Assembly: GCF_000253155.1 (NCBI RefSeq) | Contig: NC_015291.1 | Span: 1,149,001-1,213,000, forward strand | DNA: 64,000 nucleotides | Source: Streptococcus oralis Uo5 | Lineage (GTDB): Bacteria; Bacillota; Bacilli; Lactobacillales; Streptococcaceae | Direction: 5' to 3' | In this document: positions 19,080-27,676 of the stretch, in pieces | Layout: every line of letters starts with the position of its first letter | How positions within the stretch are numbered: the stretch's first letter is position 1 | Made by a program: the position numbers and the translations under genes | The notes under the pieces: generated by a model | What the model saw: the letters and a program-made list of their open reading frames with translations, nothing else | Told to the model about the DNA's origin: nothing | The model's database searches: none

Positions 19080-20415
19080 ATTTATTCTTACGTTTTGAAG
19101 GAGATTGAATAGCGATCTTAACTTCAAAAATTGTTCCTCTAGGTTTGTTATCTTTTACGCTAATCGTTCCTCGTAAGGCATCTACGATCTGCTTGGCCAA
19201 AGATAGTCCAAGACCAAAGCCACCTTTCTGACGGGTTCTCGCCTTGTCCACACGGTAAAAGCGGTCAAAGATTTTCTTCTTGTCAGCAGCTGAAATTCCA
19301 ATTCCGTTATCCGTTACTGTAAGATAGAGGTGGCGATCTGTAGCATAGACTACAAACTCAATCTTGCCATCTTCTTCGGTATACTTGATGGCATTGTCAA
19401 ACAAGATAGTCATGAGTTGTTTTAAGAGCAACTGATCGGTCATGAATGGACGATAAATTCGATTTTCATAGTTGAAAAAACGATCATTTTCATAAGCAAT
19501 CAACTCATAGTTGGCAAAGGTTGTTTTAAAGAATTGTGGAGAAACTTCTGCTATTTCTGGTTTGATTCCATCATCTCGACGTGCAAGGTTGAGAAGATTG
19601 GTCGTGAGGAAACGCATATTGCGAACCTCTTCAAGACTGGAAGCGATACTTTCGCTGGATTCCATGATTGTTGCCTCTGGTTTTCGAAAGAGATTCTCTA
19701 AACGATTTTGTAAAACGGCCAAAGGCGTTCTCAGTTCATGACTCGCATTTTCAACAAAAGACTTCTGCTTTTGCATGCTTTCCAGTAGCGGTTTGACACT
19801 GACACGTGCCAGGTAAACACTGGCAATTAAAGAGAGGAGCCAGAAACTAGCCATCACTACAACAATTAAATGCTCGTGTTTTTGGCTGATTTGCTCAAGC
19901 TGGCTGGTATTGATTAGAACCGCCGCATATTTGACATTACTTGATACGGTGGAAGAGTTGGTTTCCATCAAGACAATTCGATAGGTTTCTTCCAGACCAT
20001 AGCTGTTGACAACTTGGATTTGCCGAATATGATTCAACTCTTTCTTGTCCAGCTTGATCTTGTCCAAGCCTAAAAAGCGATTACCCAGTAAGAGTTGGTT
20101 AAAATCCTTGTCAAAAAGCAAAACTTCTGTATTGGAGCTAACATTGGGCTTGATTTCAGCCTTGCTGGCATCCGCAGTTGCGGGTTGAATATCTTTGACT
20201 TCCTCAGTTGCCCGATTCAGGGCTAACTGAATGACCGCTTGAGGACTACTACTAAGGGCTTGTAGTTTTTCATCTACAGAAGTATAGAGACTGGAGTGCA
20301 TGACCTGTAGGATAATCAAGGTCATAGTAGAGAAAATCAGTGTGAACACTCCAAAGTTTCGAATGAAATAGCTGAAATCATCTGCATACCATGTTTTTTT
20401 TAGTTTATTGAACAT
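19078..20415 (-). CDS. ciaH: Sensor histidine kinase CiaH
   Basis: A 445-residue membrane kinase: helix 1 (about 20-42), an extracytoplasmic sensor region, helix 2 (about 183-203), then the dimerisation/phosphoacceptor motif [14 protein letters not shown] (His near 227) and the ATPase domain with N box ([11 protein letters not shown]), DNGIGIS and [10 protein letters not shown]. CiaRH controls cell-wall stress responses, competence and beta-lactam tolerance in streptococci and acts through small csRNAs. It overlaps ciaR by 11 bp. Confidence 0.96.
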   Translation of the reverse strand: MFNKLKKTWYADDFSYFIRNFGVFTLIFSTMTLIILQVMHSSLYTSVDEKLQALSSSPQAVIQLALNRATEEVKDIQPATADASKAEIKPNVSSNTEVLLFDKDFNQLLLGNRFLGLDKIKLDKKELNHIRQIQVVNSYGLEETYRIVLMETNSSTVSSNVKYAAVLINTSQLEQISQKHEHLIVVVMASFWLLSLIASVYLARVSVKPLLESMQKQKSFVENASHELRTPLAVLQNRLENLFRKPEATIMESSESIASSLEEVRNMRFLTTNLLNLARRDDGIKPEIAEVSPQFFKTTFANYELIAYENDRFFNYENRIYRPFMTDQLLLKQLMTILFDNAIKYTEEDGKIEFVVYATDRHLYLTVTDNGIGISAADKKKIFDRFYRVDKARTRQKGGFGLGLSLAKQIVDALRGTISVKDNKPRGTIFEVKIAIQSPSKRKNK

Positions 20416-21079
20416 CTTTTAAAATATACCCGACACTACGCAAGGTTTGAAGATTTTCAGCAAAGGCTGTTCCCTTCAATTTCTTACGAACTTTTGAGAC
20501 ATAGACTTCTACAACGGAAATCGTCGTATCGCTATCAAATCCCCATAGACGGTCAAAAATCTGTGTCTTGGGAAGAATGACATTTTGATTTTGAAGGAAG
20601 TAAACCAATAACTCAAACTCTTTTCCGAGCAGTTCCACAGGAGTATCTTCCACTTTTACTTCATTCGTTGAAAGATTGACGATAACATCCCCATAGGTCA
20701 AGGTGTTTTCATTAAACTTACCTGAACGTTTGAGAAGGGCTTGAATCCGCATTTTAAGTTCTTCTAGGTAGAAAGGTTTGGTGAGGTAGTCATCCGCTCC
20801 TAACTCAAAACCATGTCCCTTGTCATCCAAACTTTCCTTAGCGGTCATGATAAGGACTGGTGTCGTAATTCCTTTTTCACGCAATTCTTTCAAAACTTGG
20901 AAGCCATTTTTTTCAGGCAACATCAGGTCAAGCAGAATCAAGTCATAAACGCCACTTTCTGCTTCGTAGAGACCTTCTTCTCCATCAAAGACCTGCATGA
21001 CATCTGCAAAATTATCTAAAAAGTCAAATACTGAGTTTGACAGACCCAGGTCATCTTCTACTAATAAGATTTTTATCAT
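20405..21079 (-). CDS. ciaR: Response regulator CiaR
   Basis: A 224-residue OmpR/PhoB-type regulator: a receiver domain with the phosphoacceptor Asp in [13 protein letters not shown] (about 51) and the conserved Lys in LTKPF, then a winged-helix DNA-binding domain (about 125-222). It binds direct repeats TTTAAG-N5-TTTAAG. The start has AAGGAGG 8 nt upstream. Its own promoter carries a candidate CiaR site, consistent with autoregulation. Confidence 0.97.
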   Translation of the reverse strand: MIKILLVEDDLGLSNSVFDFLDNFADVMQVFDGEEGLYEAESGVYDLILLDLMLPEKNGFQVLKELREKGITTPVLIMTAKESLDDKGHGFELGADDYLTKPFYLEELKMRIQALLKRSGKFNENTLTYGDVIVNLSTNEVKVEDTPVELLGKEFELLVYFLQNQNVILPKTQIFDRLWGFDSDTTISVVEVYVSKVRKKLKGTAFAENLQTLRSVGYILKDVQ

Positions 21080-21103
21080 CAGAAACTCCTCCTTGTTATG
21101 ATT

Positions 21104-21141
21104 ATTATACCAAAATTGCCTTAAAAAAAACTCAACTCTCT
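21104..21141 (-). promoter_or_regulatory. ciaR promoter with candidate CiaR direct repeat
   Basis: On the minus strand GTTGAG-N5-TTTAAG-N10-TATAAT. The spacing equals the described CiaR-activated promoters; the second half-site is perfect and the first matches 4 of 6. The first repeat overlaps the pepN terminator. Confidence 0.6.
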
Positions 21142-21174
21142 CTCGTTTTCAGATAGAAAGTTGAGTTTTTGTTT
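21126..21174 (-). terminator. Hairpin between pepN and ciaR
   Basis: Arms AAAACTCAAC and GTTGAGTTTT, an interrupted inner stem and an eight-T tail on the minus strand. It should end pepN transcription before ciaR. Confidence 0.75.
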
Positions 21175-21188
21175 ACATTTTGAACGAA

Positions 21189-23735
21189 TTAAGCTTTAGC
21201 ATATTGGGCTACAACAGCTTCGACTGCTGCTTTTTCACGCTTAATCAAGTCAACACGTGCTGCGATATCCTTGATACCCATACGAATGTTACGGCTAAGA
21301 GCAAGGTCAGAGAGTTGTGGCTCAAAGAATTCCTTGTACTCTGCCAAGCGTTGCTCAGTCTTAAATACATGGGCAGGTAGGATAACAAAGCTATCAAAGC
21401 TCATGTCTCCACCAAGAGCCGCCTTAATCCAATCCCAGTTTTCACGCGCCCATACCCAAACAGTTTCTTGAGTTGTTTGATGAGCAAGGAACTGGTAATA
21501 CCAAGCAGACAAGTCTTGTGGTTTCACAACAAACTTATCCTTCCATGAACGAATCAAGGTTTGGATATTATCAGCATCTGTACTGTAGGCTAGAGCAGCT
21601 GCCAACTGACGCTTGAAGACAGCATCTGTGGCATGAGTGTAGAGGTCCAGATAAGTTGCGACCAAGTCCTTGGTCTCATGGTGTTTCATTTCATTGATGA
21701 GAACTTGAGTTCGGACGGCTGCAGGAAGTCCTGCAAGATTATCCTTGTGAGCTGCAAAGATTTGACTAGCAACTTGACTAGCTTCTGCATCATTGGAACG
21801 AATCATCATAGAAACAGCCAACTGACGAACCAATTCATCCTCATCTGATTCTCCCTCTTTGGCTTCAAAACCAAGACGGTCATAGTTGTGGCGGGCTAAT
21901 TTAGCAACGAGTGTATTAAAAGCTTTCTCAGTTTCTGTTCCTTCATCGATAAAGCGCTCAAGGGCAGCAATCACTTGAGAAACAGCTGAAACCACCAGAT
22001 AAGACTCTTCCTTAGCAAGTTTATCAAGGACTGGAAGCAAGTCTGCATAAGAAATGTGCCCTGCCTCAGCCAACAAACGACGTTCTTGAACAATTTGCAG
22101 TTTGCTTGTGTTATCAAGTGTCTCTAGCTCAGCAAGAACGGCCTCTAACAAGTCTCCTTGATAGTCGGTAATATAGTGGGCAGTATTTTCAGTGTTGAGA
22201 CGAAGAGCTGTTTTATTTTCAGCAAGAAGAGCTGCGTAGCCAGGGATTTCGATACTTTCAGTTTCGAGTGTATCTGGCAAGCCTTTCCAGTTGCTGTTGA
22301 GTGGCACCACCCAGAGACGGTTCTTGTCTTCGTGCTCACCGATAAAGAATTGTTTTTGTGAAATCTTCAAGACATCATTTTCAACTTTGACAGTGAGAAC
22401 TGGATAACCAGGTTGCTCCAACCAAGAATCCATGAAGGCTGCAACATCACGTCCTGACGCTTGTCCGAGGGCATTCCAAAGGTCACGACCAATGGTGTTT
22501 CCATATTGGTGTTTTTCAAAGTAGGCATGCAAGCCCTTAGCAAAATCCGCATCACCGAGCCAACGACGAAGCATGTGCATGAGACGGCTTCCTTTGGCAT
22601 AGACGATAGCACCATCAAAGAGCGTATTGATTTCATCTGGGTGTTTGACTTCGACGTGAACAGACTGTACGCCATCAGTCGCGTCACGTTCAAGAGCGTG
22701 AGGCACTCCACCTGTTTGGAAGTCTTCAAAAATATTCCAGCTTGGTTCGATGGCATCCACACAGACGTATTCCATCATGTTGGCGAAGCTTTCATTAAGC
22801 CAGAGGTCATCCCACCATTTCATAGTCACGAGGTTTCCAAACCATTGGTGGGCCAACTCATGTGCCACTACAAGGGCAACTTGTTGACGACTGGCAAATG
22901 TAGAGTTTTCATCTACAATTAGGCAAACTTCCCGGTAAGTGACAAGACCCCAGTTTTCCATGGCACCTGCTGAGAAGTCAGGAAGGGCGATGTGAAGTGA
23001 TTGAGGGATTGGATACTTGACTCCGTAGTAATCTTCGTAAAACTCGATTGAGCGAACAGCGATGTCCAGTGAGAAATCAAGGTTAGATAGTGGGTGAGCT
23101 TTGGTTGAGTAAACACCTACGAGGGTACCATTTTTAGTTTTAGCGGTCACCCCTTGCAAATCACCTGCAACAAAAGCTAACAAGTAAGAAGACATGCGAG
23201 GTGTTGTCTCAAACTTCCAGATGCCTGTTTCCTTGCGGTTTTCCACATCAATCTCAGGCATGTTTGACAAGGCCAACTCACCTTCTGCTTGGTCAAAACG
23301 GAGAGCGAGGTCAAAAGTAGCCTTGGCTTCTGGCTCATCTACACACGGAAAGGCTTCACGCGCAAAATGGCTCTCGAACTGAGTAGACAAGACTTCCTTC
23401 TTGACACCATCCACTGTGTAGTAAGAAGGGTAAATCCCTGTCATGTTGTCTGTGATTTTTCCTGAAAAAGCGATGACTAATTCAACTTGACCACCCTCAG
23501 CCAATTCGATATGAAGGGCTTCATTTTCATGATCAACTGTAAATGGACGAGCTTGACCCGCAACTTCTACAGAAGCGATTTCCAAGTCCTTTCGGTGAAG
23601 GGAAATACGGTCACTCTTGGCTTGACCAGTGATGGTCACCTTCCCAGAAAAGGTCTTGGTCTCACGACTCAAATCTAGAAATAAATCATAATGTTCAGGA
23701 ACAAATTGGGTAATAAAATGTTCTACTGCTTGCAT
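21189..23735 (-). CDS. pepN: Aminopeptidase N (lysyl aminopeptidase)
   Basis: An 848-residue M1 zinc metallopeptidase. The substrate-binding GAMENWG motif (about 256-262) and the zinc motif HELAHQW with a downstream Glu in WLNESFA are present, followed by an alpha-helical C-terminal domain. Lactic-acid-bacterial PepN is cytoplasmic and releases N-terminal residues from peptides; I see no signal peptide. The start follows TAGGAG. It lies upstream of ciaR, as I recall for the pneumococcus. Confidence 0.96.
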   Translation of the reverse strand: MQAVEHFITQFVPEHYDLFLDLSRETKTFSGKVTITGQAKSDRISLHRKDLEIASVEVAGQARPFTVDHENEALHIELAEGGQVELVIAFSGKITDNMTGIYPSYYTVDGVKKEVLSTQFESHFAREAFPCVDEPEAKATFDLALRFDQAEGELALSNMPEIDVENRKETGIWKFETTPRMSSYLLAFVAGDLQGVTAKTKNGTLVGVYSTKAHPLSNLDFSLDIAVRSIEFYEDYYGVKYPIPQSLHIALPDFSAGAMENWGLVTYREVCLIVDENSTFASRQQVALVVAHELAHQWFGNLVTMKWWDDLWLNESFANMMEYVCVDAIEPSWNIFEDFQTGGVPHALERDATDGVQSVHVEVKHPDEINTLFDGAIVYAKGSRLMHMLRRWLGDADFAKGLHAYFEKHQYGNTIGRDLWNALGQASGRDVAAFMDSWLEQPGYPVLTVKVENDVLKISQKQFFIGEHEDKNRLWVVPLNSNWKGLPDTLETESIEIPGYAALLAENKTALRLNTENTAHYITDYQGDLLEAVLAELETLDNTSKLQIVQERRLLAEAGHISYADLLPVLDKLAKEESYLVVSAVSQVIAALERFIDEGTETEKAFNTLVAKLARHNYDRLGFEAKEGESDEDELVRQLAVSMMIRSNDAEASQVASQIFAAHKDNLAGLPAAVRTQVLINEMKHHETKDLVATYLDLYTHATDAVFKRQLAAALAYSTDADNIQTLIRSWKDKFVVKPQDLSAWYYQFLAHQTTQETVWVWARENWDWIKAALGGDMSFDSFVILPAHVFKTEQRLAEYKEFFEPQLSDLALSRNIRMGIKDIAARVDLIKREKAAVEAVVAQYAKA

Positions 23736-23855
23736 AGTTTTCTCCTATTCTAAGTTTAAGAGTTTTACTCTTATTCAAACAAACTTATTATATCATGTTT
23801 TGCTTAAGAAAAAAGGATTGGACGGTGATTTCCAAAACTTTCTTTCTACTATAGT

Positions 23856-24296
23856 TTACTGTGGATAAACCTTGCGAAATTCTTCTAAAACAACCTTGCT
23901 GTCAGGCGTAAAAGCTAGTCCTGCCTCTCTCAGCCACTCGGCAAAACAGTCCTCATGAACCCGACGCCAATAGGCTAGGGATTTGTCACCTTCCCCTTCC
24001 TTAAAGGCATGTTCAGCAGAAACTTGATGAAAGGGCTGAACGGAAACCTTTGTAATTTCAACAATGCAGACAGCCCGATCTTGACTGTCTAAAATGACAT
24101 CGAAGGTCCCTTCTTGTGGAAGGGGTTCGTCTTCTAGTGAGTAGAGGTCGTAGGCTGAGGCAGTTGCAGTCTTTTCGCCTTTTAAAACCAAATCTGCCAA
24201 GAGATCGGCTTCCACTCCAAAAGCCCAAGCATCGATCTCATCTCCGATCGAGGGATTGATTTTCTTGTATGCATTCCACATTTCTTGCGGTGTCAT
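23856..24296 (-). CDS. ASCH domain protein
   Basis: A 146-residue ASCH-domain protein (beta-barrel related to PUA, thought to bind RNA or a nucleotide). Visible features are GEKTATASAYDLY and CIVEITKVSVQPFHQVSAEHAFKEGEGD, including the motif after which related proteins are recognised. A strong AAAGGAG lies 5 nt before the ATG. It overlaps the preceding PEP-utilising-domain gene by about 59 bp in another frame, so translation may be coupled. Substrate unknown. Confidence 0.85.
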   Translation of the reverse strand: MTPQEMWNAYKKINPSIGDEIDAWAFGVEADLLADLVLKGEKTATASAYDLYSLEDEPLPQEGTFDVILDSQDRAVCIVEITKVSVQPFHQVSAEHAFKEGEGDKSLAYWRRVHEDCFAEWLREAGLAFTPDSKVVLEEFRKVYPQ

Positions 24297-25143
24297 GTGT
24301 GCTCCTTTGTAATTTTTTACTTACTTCTTTTATACGTTTGAGATGGTCTGGATGATCAATCTCTAAATTAAAAATCTCTGGAATAGAACTGTAGTGGATA
24401 ATGCATTTGATATCCATCTGATTCATTTTTTGTATGAAAGAAGCATTCAGATAGCCTGCTACAGCAAAGTCAATTTTTTCCGCCCTTGCTTTATCCTGCA
24501 TATCTCTCAGCATATCCAACATAATGGGACTTTCTATATCATGCCATTGACTATTTCTCACAGTCGCAAAAACAAAAGAAGTCAAATCATTCATTCCAAC
24601 TATAATCTTTGAAATACCAGTTTCCAGTATCCTATCCAAGTCAAAATAAGCTGACGGTAATTCAATCATTGTGCCGACTTTTCCAGTAAAACCATGCTGA
24701 CGTAATACTCTAATAGCTTGCTTTAACTGCTTAGCATCATTGACAAAAGGAAAGATAACAGACAGATTGGGATTGGTTTGATAAACATCTGTAACGACAT
24801 GTGCTTCATCCTGAAATTCATCAGGACACGCCAGCAAGCGCCTAGTTCCTCTATAACCAAACAAGGGATGATTTTCATCAAAATGCTCTTTAGTCCCCTC
24901 TAAACAATTAGCTTCTGTATTTGTTAACTCTGAAAAACGATACCAAACCTCTTCATCTGAGTACAAGGAGCAAATGGTGTCTAGATAATCTTTTACAAAT
25001 TGCTGGCAACTTGCTAATAGGATGTTTTGATTAAGCTCTCTCAGTAAGTATTCTCCACGAATCATACCGACGTGGTGCAATAACTGAGGATAAACTTTTT
25101 CAACAATTTGTTCTCCACTAAGGACAAGTTGGTTTCTCATCAT
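24238..25143 (-). CDS. Stand-alone PEP-utilising enzyme C-terminal (TIM-barrel) domain protein
   Basis: A 301-residue protein resembling only the PEP-binding barrel of PPDK, PEP synthase and PTS enzyme I. Conserved are GYRGTRR (Arg98), GTMIELPSA (Glu161) and GMNDLTSF (Asn185, Asp186), the residues that hold PEP and the metal ion. The segment that carries the catalytic cysteine in those enzymes (MCGE or ICGE) reads AVAGYLNAS, so Ala229 replaces Cys. The swivelling His domain and ATP-grasp domain are absent. It overlaps NUDIX by 26 bp and ASCH by about 59 bp. It may act as a binding protein, an aldolase/lyase-like enzyme, or a decayed enzyme; the function is unknown. Confidence 0.75.
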   Translation of the reverse strand: MMRNQLVLSGEQIVEKVYPQLLHHVGMIRGEYLLRELNQNILLASCQQFVKDYLDTICSLYSDEEVWYRFSELTNTEANCLEGTKEHFDENHPLFGYRGTRRLLACPDEFQDEAHVVTDVYQTNPNLSVIFPFVNDAKQLKQAIRVLRQHGFTGKVGTMIELPSAYFDLDRILETGISKIIVGMNDLTSFVFATVRNSQWHDIESPIMLDMLRDMQDKARAEKIDFAVAGYLNASFIQKMNQMDIKCIIHYSSIPEIFNLEIDHPDHLKRIKEVSKKLQRSTHDTARNVECIQENQSLDRR

Positions 25144-25618
25144 TCACCTTCCAATTCATGTAAGAAGTCTTGTCCAGTTCTGGAAATCCTAATAATTCAG
25201 ACTTAACTTTCAAGACTAGTGGCGATGCGTTTTCTTCTGTGATTTTCTGAATATCCATCCAAACATATCCGAGTGAATCATTCGCACCATCAGAGACATC
25301 TTCCGAAATCGTGACTTGAGCTTTCTTCTTGTTTATCTCAATATCATAAAATGCCATGATATGGTGAACCGTAAAATTTGTTAACTCTTCCCTGACGAAA
25401 ACATCGTAGATTCGAGGATTGGAATAGCTTCTAACAGTAAATCCTGTCTCTTCCATCACTTCTCTAATCAGCGTTTCCGTCAATCCTTCACCAAGTTGCT
25501 GACTACCACCAGGTAGATCATAACGATGTTGATAAGGGCCCCTCGTTTTTTCAATGCAGAGTAACTTCCCATTTTCAAAGCAAACAGCATAGACTCCAAA
25601 GTGTTTTTTGATTTCCAT
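25118..25618 (-). CDS. NUDIX hydrolase
   Basis: A 166-residue NUDIX protein with an intact box: G-SQQLG-E-GLTETLI-REVMEETGF (G x5 E x7 REUxEExGU). It begins MEIKKHFGVYAVCFENGKLLCIEK. Such enzymes cleave nucleoside diphosphates linked to another moiety; the substrate cannot be told from the motif. It starts about 10 bp after the SDR stop and overlaps the PEP-domain gene, so the two are probably translated together. Confidence 0.88.
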   Translation of the reverse strand: MEIKKHFGVYAVCFENGKLLCIEKTRGPYQHRYDLPGGSQQLGEGLTETLIREVMEETGFTVRSYSNPRIYDVFVREELTNFTVHHIMAFYDIEINKKKAQVTISEDVSDGANDSLGYVWMDIQKITEENASPLVLKVKSELLGFPELDKTSYMNWKVNDEKPTCP

Positions 25619-25628
25619 CCAACTCCTC

Positions 25629-26327
25629 CTACTTCAAAGACCAGCCACCATCTATTGTCAAGATTTGTCCTTGCATGGCGCTCGCTTTTCCACTTGCTAA
25701 GAAAAGGCTAATTTCTGCTACTTCCTCTGGCTCGATCCAGCGCTTGATTGGCGTTTCACTAGCCACCCAGTCAGCCAATCCACCTGGCTCAAAGTCGGCA
25801 GCAGTCATGGCTGTCTTGACTGCCCCTGGAGCAATTCCAAATACCTGAATCCCAGCTTCAGCATAGTCTAGAGCCAACTGCTTGGTAAATCCAGCCAAGG
25901 CATGCTTAGAGGAAGTATAGGCGTGACCACCACCTCCCGCTAGAGTTGAAGCAATAGAACACATATTGATGATGATTCCTTTTTTATTTTCCAACATTTG
26001 TGTCAAATAATGCCGAGTCAACTCAACAGGAGTCACATAGTTGATTTCAAAAATCTCTTGAATTTCCTGGGCTGATTGTTCCAACAGTGGTTTGTATTCA
26101 TCCAAAACTCCAGCAGTATTGCACAAAACATCCACATAAGGACACCAGTCAAAAATAGGCTCCAAGTCCAAGGTCAAATCTCTCTGTAAAAAATGAAAAT
26201 CACCCTCTAAGAGTGGATTTTCACCTTGGTCAACTCCATAAACTTGATAGCCATTCTCTAAAAAGAGGCAAGCTTGAGCAAGTCCGATACCTGAACTCAC
26301 TCCTGTAATGAGTACACGTTTAGTCAT
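25629..26327 (-). CDS. Short-chain dehydrogenase/reductase (FabG-like)
   Basis: A 232-residue classical SDR: cofactor motif TGVSSGIG (8-15), NTAG, catalytic Ser in MCSIAS, YTSSK (Tyr/Lys) and IDGGW at the C-terminus. The Asp in YGVDQGE after strand 2 suggests NAD(H) preference. It resembles 3-oxoacyl-ACP reductases, but it is outside a fatty-acid operon, so the substrate is unknown. It overlaps the DUF2829 gene by 8 bp. Confidence 0.88.
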   Translation of the reverse strand: MTKRVLITGVSSGIGLAQACLFLENGYQVYGVDQGENPLLEGDFHFLQRDLTLDLEPIFDWCPYVDVLCNTAGVLDEYKPLLEQSAQEIQEIFEINYVTPVELTRHYLTQMLENKKGIIINMCSIASTLAGGGGHAYTSSKHALAGFTKQLALDYAEAGIQVFGIAPGAVKTAMTAADFEPGGLADWVASETPIKRWIEPEEVAEISLFLASGKASAMQGQILTIDGGWSLK

Positions 26328-26556
26328 GCACTTCTACCCAGTCCGTTGCCAAAACATCACATGGTGTCGGGCTCCACATGGAGAACCCTTCCCCTTCTCC
26401 AGACACGTTGATTAGGAAATAAGGCGTCACTTCAAGCGCAACCCCGTTTTGCTCGATAGTGTCAAAGAGTTGGACATAGTTTTCAGCCCCTCCCCAACCA
26501 GTTCGTACATATTTTTTCTTGGCCTTTAATCCAGGCAGGATCTCTTCAAATGTCAT
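26320..26556 (-). CDS. DUF2829 family protein
   Basis: A 78-residue protein beginning MTFEEILPGLKAKKKYVRTGW and ending WSPTPCDVLATDWVEVHD, characteristic of DUF2829 (also common in phages). The function is unknown to me. The ATG at 26556 has AAAGGAG before it; a longer frame is rejected. It is the first gene of the run DUF2829-SDR-NUDIX-PEP barrel-ASCH. Confidence 0.82.
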   Translation of the reverse strand: MTFEEILPGLKAKKKYVRTGWGGAENYVQLFDTIEQNGVALEVTPYFLINVSGEGEGFSMWSPTPCDVLATDWVEVHD

Positions 26557-26591
26557 GTTTTTCTCCTTTAATATCAATAATTCTCCCCTTC

Positions 26592-26632
26592 ATTATAACA
26601 AAAAAACCACTTTACAACGGCTTTTTGACTGT
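26592..26632. repeat. Direct repeat copy 1 (terminator plus promoter segment)
   Basis: Shares ATTATAAC, an A-run, CAACGGCTTTTTGACTGT and the following RBS-proximal T/C-rich stretch with 27619-27658. On the minus strand it holds TGTTATAAT, an extended -10 for DUF2829. The hairpin arms are degenerate in this copy. Confidence 0.7.
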
Positions 26633-26655
26633 GATTTATTTAAATCTGCTTCTAC

Positions 26656-27582
26656 TTACGGCAAATTATTCCCTGCTGCAAGATAAATTTCATACCATTC
26701 TTTTCTTGTTAAGCTAAAGTTTGCCGCTTGGCTAACTTCTCTCAAATGCTTAGGATTTGTTGTACCTACGACTGCCTGCATTTTTGCTGGATAACGCAAT
26801 ATCCAAGAAATGGCAATAGTTGAAGGGGTTACTCCATATTTAAAAGCTAGACGATCAAGTACTTGATTCAAAGCTTGAAATTTCTCATTACCAACAAAGT
26901 TCCCTTTAAAATACCCGAATTGTAAGACAGACCATGCTTGAATGACCACATCGTGTAATTTGCAATATTCAAAAACGCTGCCATCTCGCATAGTTGCTTG
27001 ACTATCTTCCATATTAACATGAAAACCTGATTCGAATCCTGGAGTAAAAGCCGCACTCAATTGTAGCTGATTAACAGCTAACGGCTGCTTGACATCTTTT
27101 TTAAGCAACTCCATCATCATAGGATTTTGATTAGAAACTCCAAAATCTCGGACCTTACCTTGTTTATAAAGAAGATCAAAGGCTTCTGCTACTTGGTCAG
27201 ATTCCATCAAAGCATCTGGTCGATGAAGAAGCAAGCTATCTAGATGATCAATCTTCAATCTTTGCAAAATTCCGTCGACTGATTTTATAATATAGTCCTT
27301 AGAAAAATCAAAATAGGTAAATTCTTCAATGCGAATGCCACATTTGGACTGAATCCACATCTTTTCTCTTAAATCTGGACGATTTTTTAGGACAATACCT
27401 AACAGTTCTTCACAACGACCACGACCATAAATATCAGCCAAGTCAAAAGCATTGATTCCAACAGAAAGTGCTGTTTCTACAAGCTCTTCAACTTCTTTTA
27501 CAGACTTATCTTTTATTCTCATCATTCCGAGAACAATTTCTGATAATTCTTTGTCATCTTGACCAAGAGTTATGTATCTCAT
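26656..27582 (-). CDS. Aldo/keto reductase
   Basis: A 308-residue TIM-barrel NADPH-dependent oxidoreductase. The catalytic tetrad positions are seen in NAFDLADIYGRG (Asp, Tyr), SKCG (Lys) and LLLHRPD (His), and the cofactor end in VVGTTNPKHLREV. It resembles the YdhF/YcsN-like group. The start follows AAAGGAG. The gene lies between two direct repeats that carry terminator and promoter elements, which suggests insertion or segmental duplication. Confidence 0.88.
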   Translation of the reverse strand: MRYITLGQDDKELSEIVLGMMRIKDKSVKEVEELVETALSVGINAFDLADIYGRGRCEELLGIVLKNRPDLREKMWIQSKCGIRIEEFTYFDFSKDYIIKSVDGILQRLKIDHLDSLLLHRPDALMESDQVAEAFDLLYKQGKVRDFGVSNQNPMMMELLKKDVKQPLAVNQLQLSAAFTPGFESGFHVNMEDSQATMRDGSVFEYCKLHDVVIQAWSVLQFGYFKGNFVGNEKFQALNQVLDRLAFKYGVTPSTIAISWILRYPAKMQAVVGTTNPKHLREVSQAANFSLTRKEWYEIYLAAGNNLP

Positions 27583-27618
27583 CAAATTTTTCTCCTTTAA
27601 TTCTAAATTCTTAGTTTA

Positions 27619-27658
27619 ATTATAACAAAAAACCGTTTTCCAACGGCTTTTTGACTGT
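27619..27658. repeat. Direct repeat copy 2 (terminator plus promoter segment)
   Basis: Second copy of the 26592 repeat. Here the hairpin is good: arms AAAAAACCGTT and AACGGCTTTTT (one mismatch). On the minus strand it combines the end of the nuclease gene with a TGTTATAAT extended -10 for the aldo/keto reductase. Confidence 0.75.
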
Positions 27659-27676
27659 ATATCTACTAAATTCATC

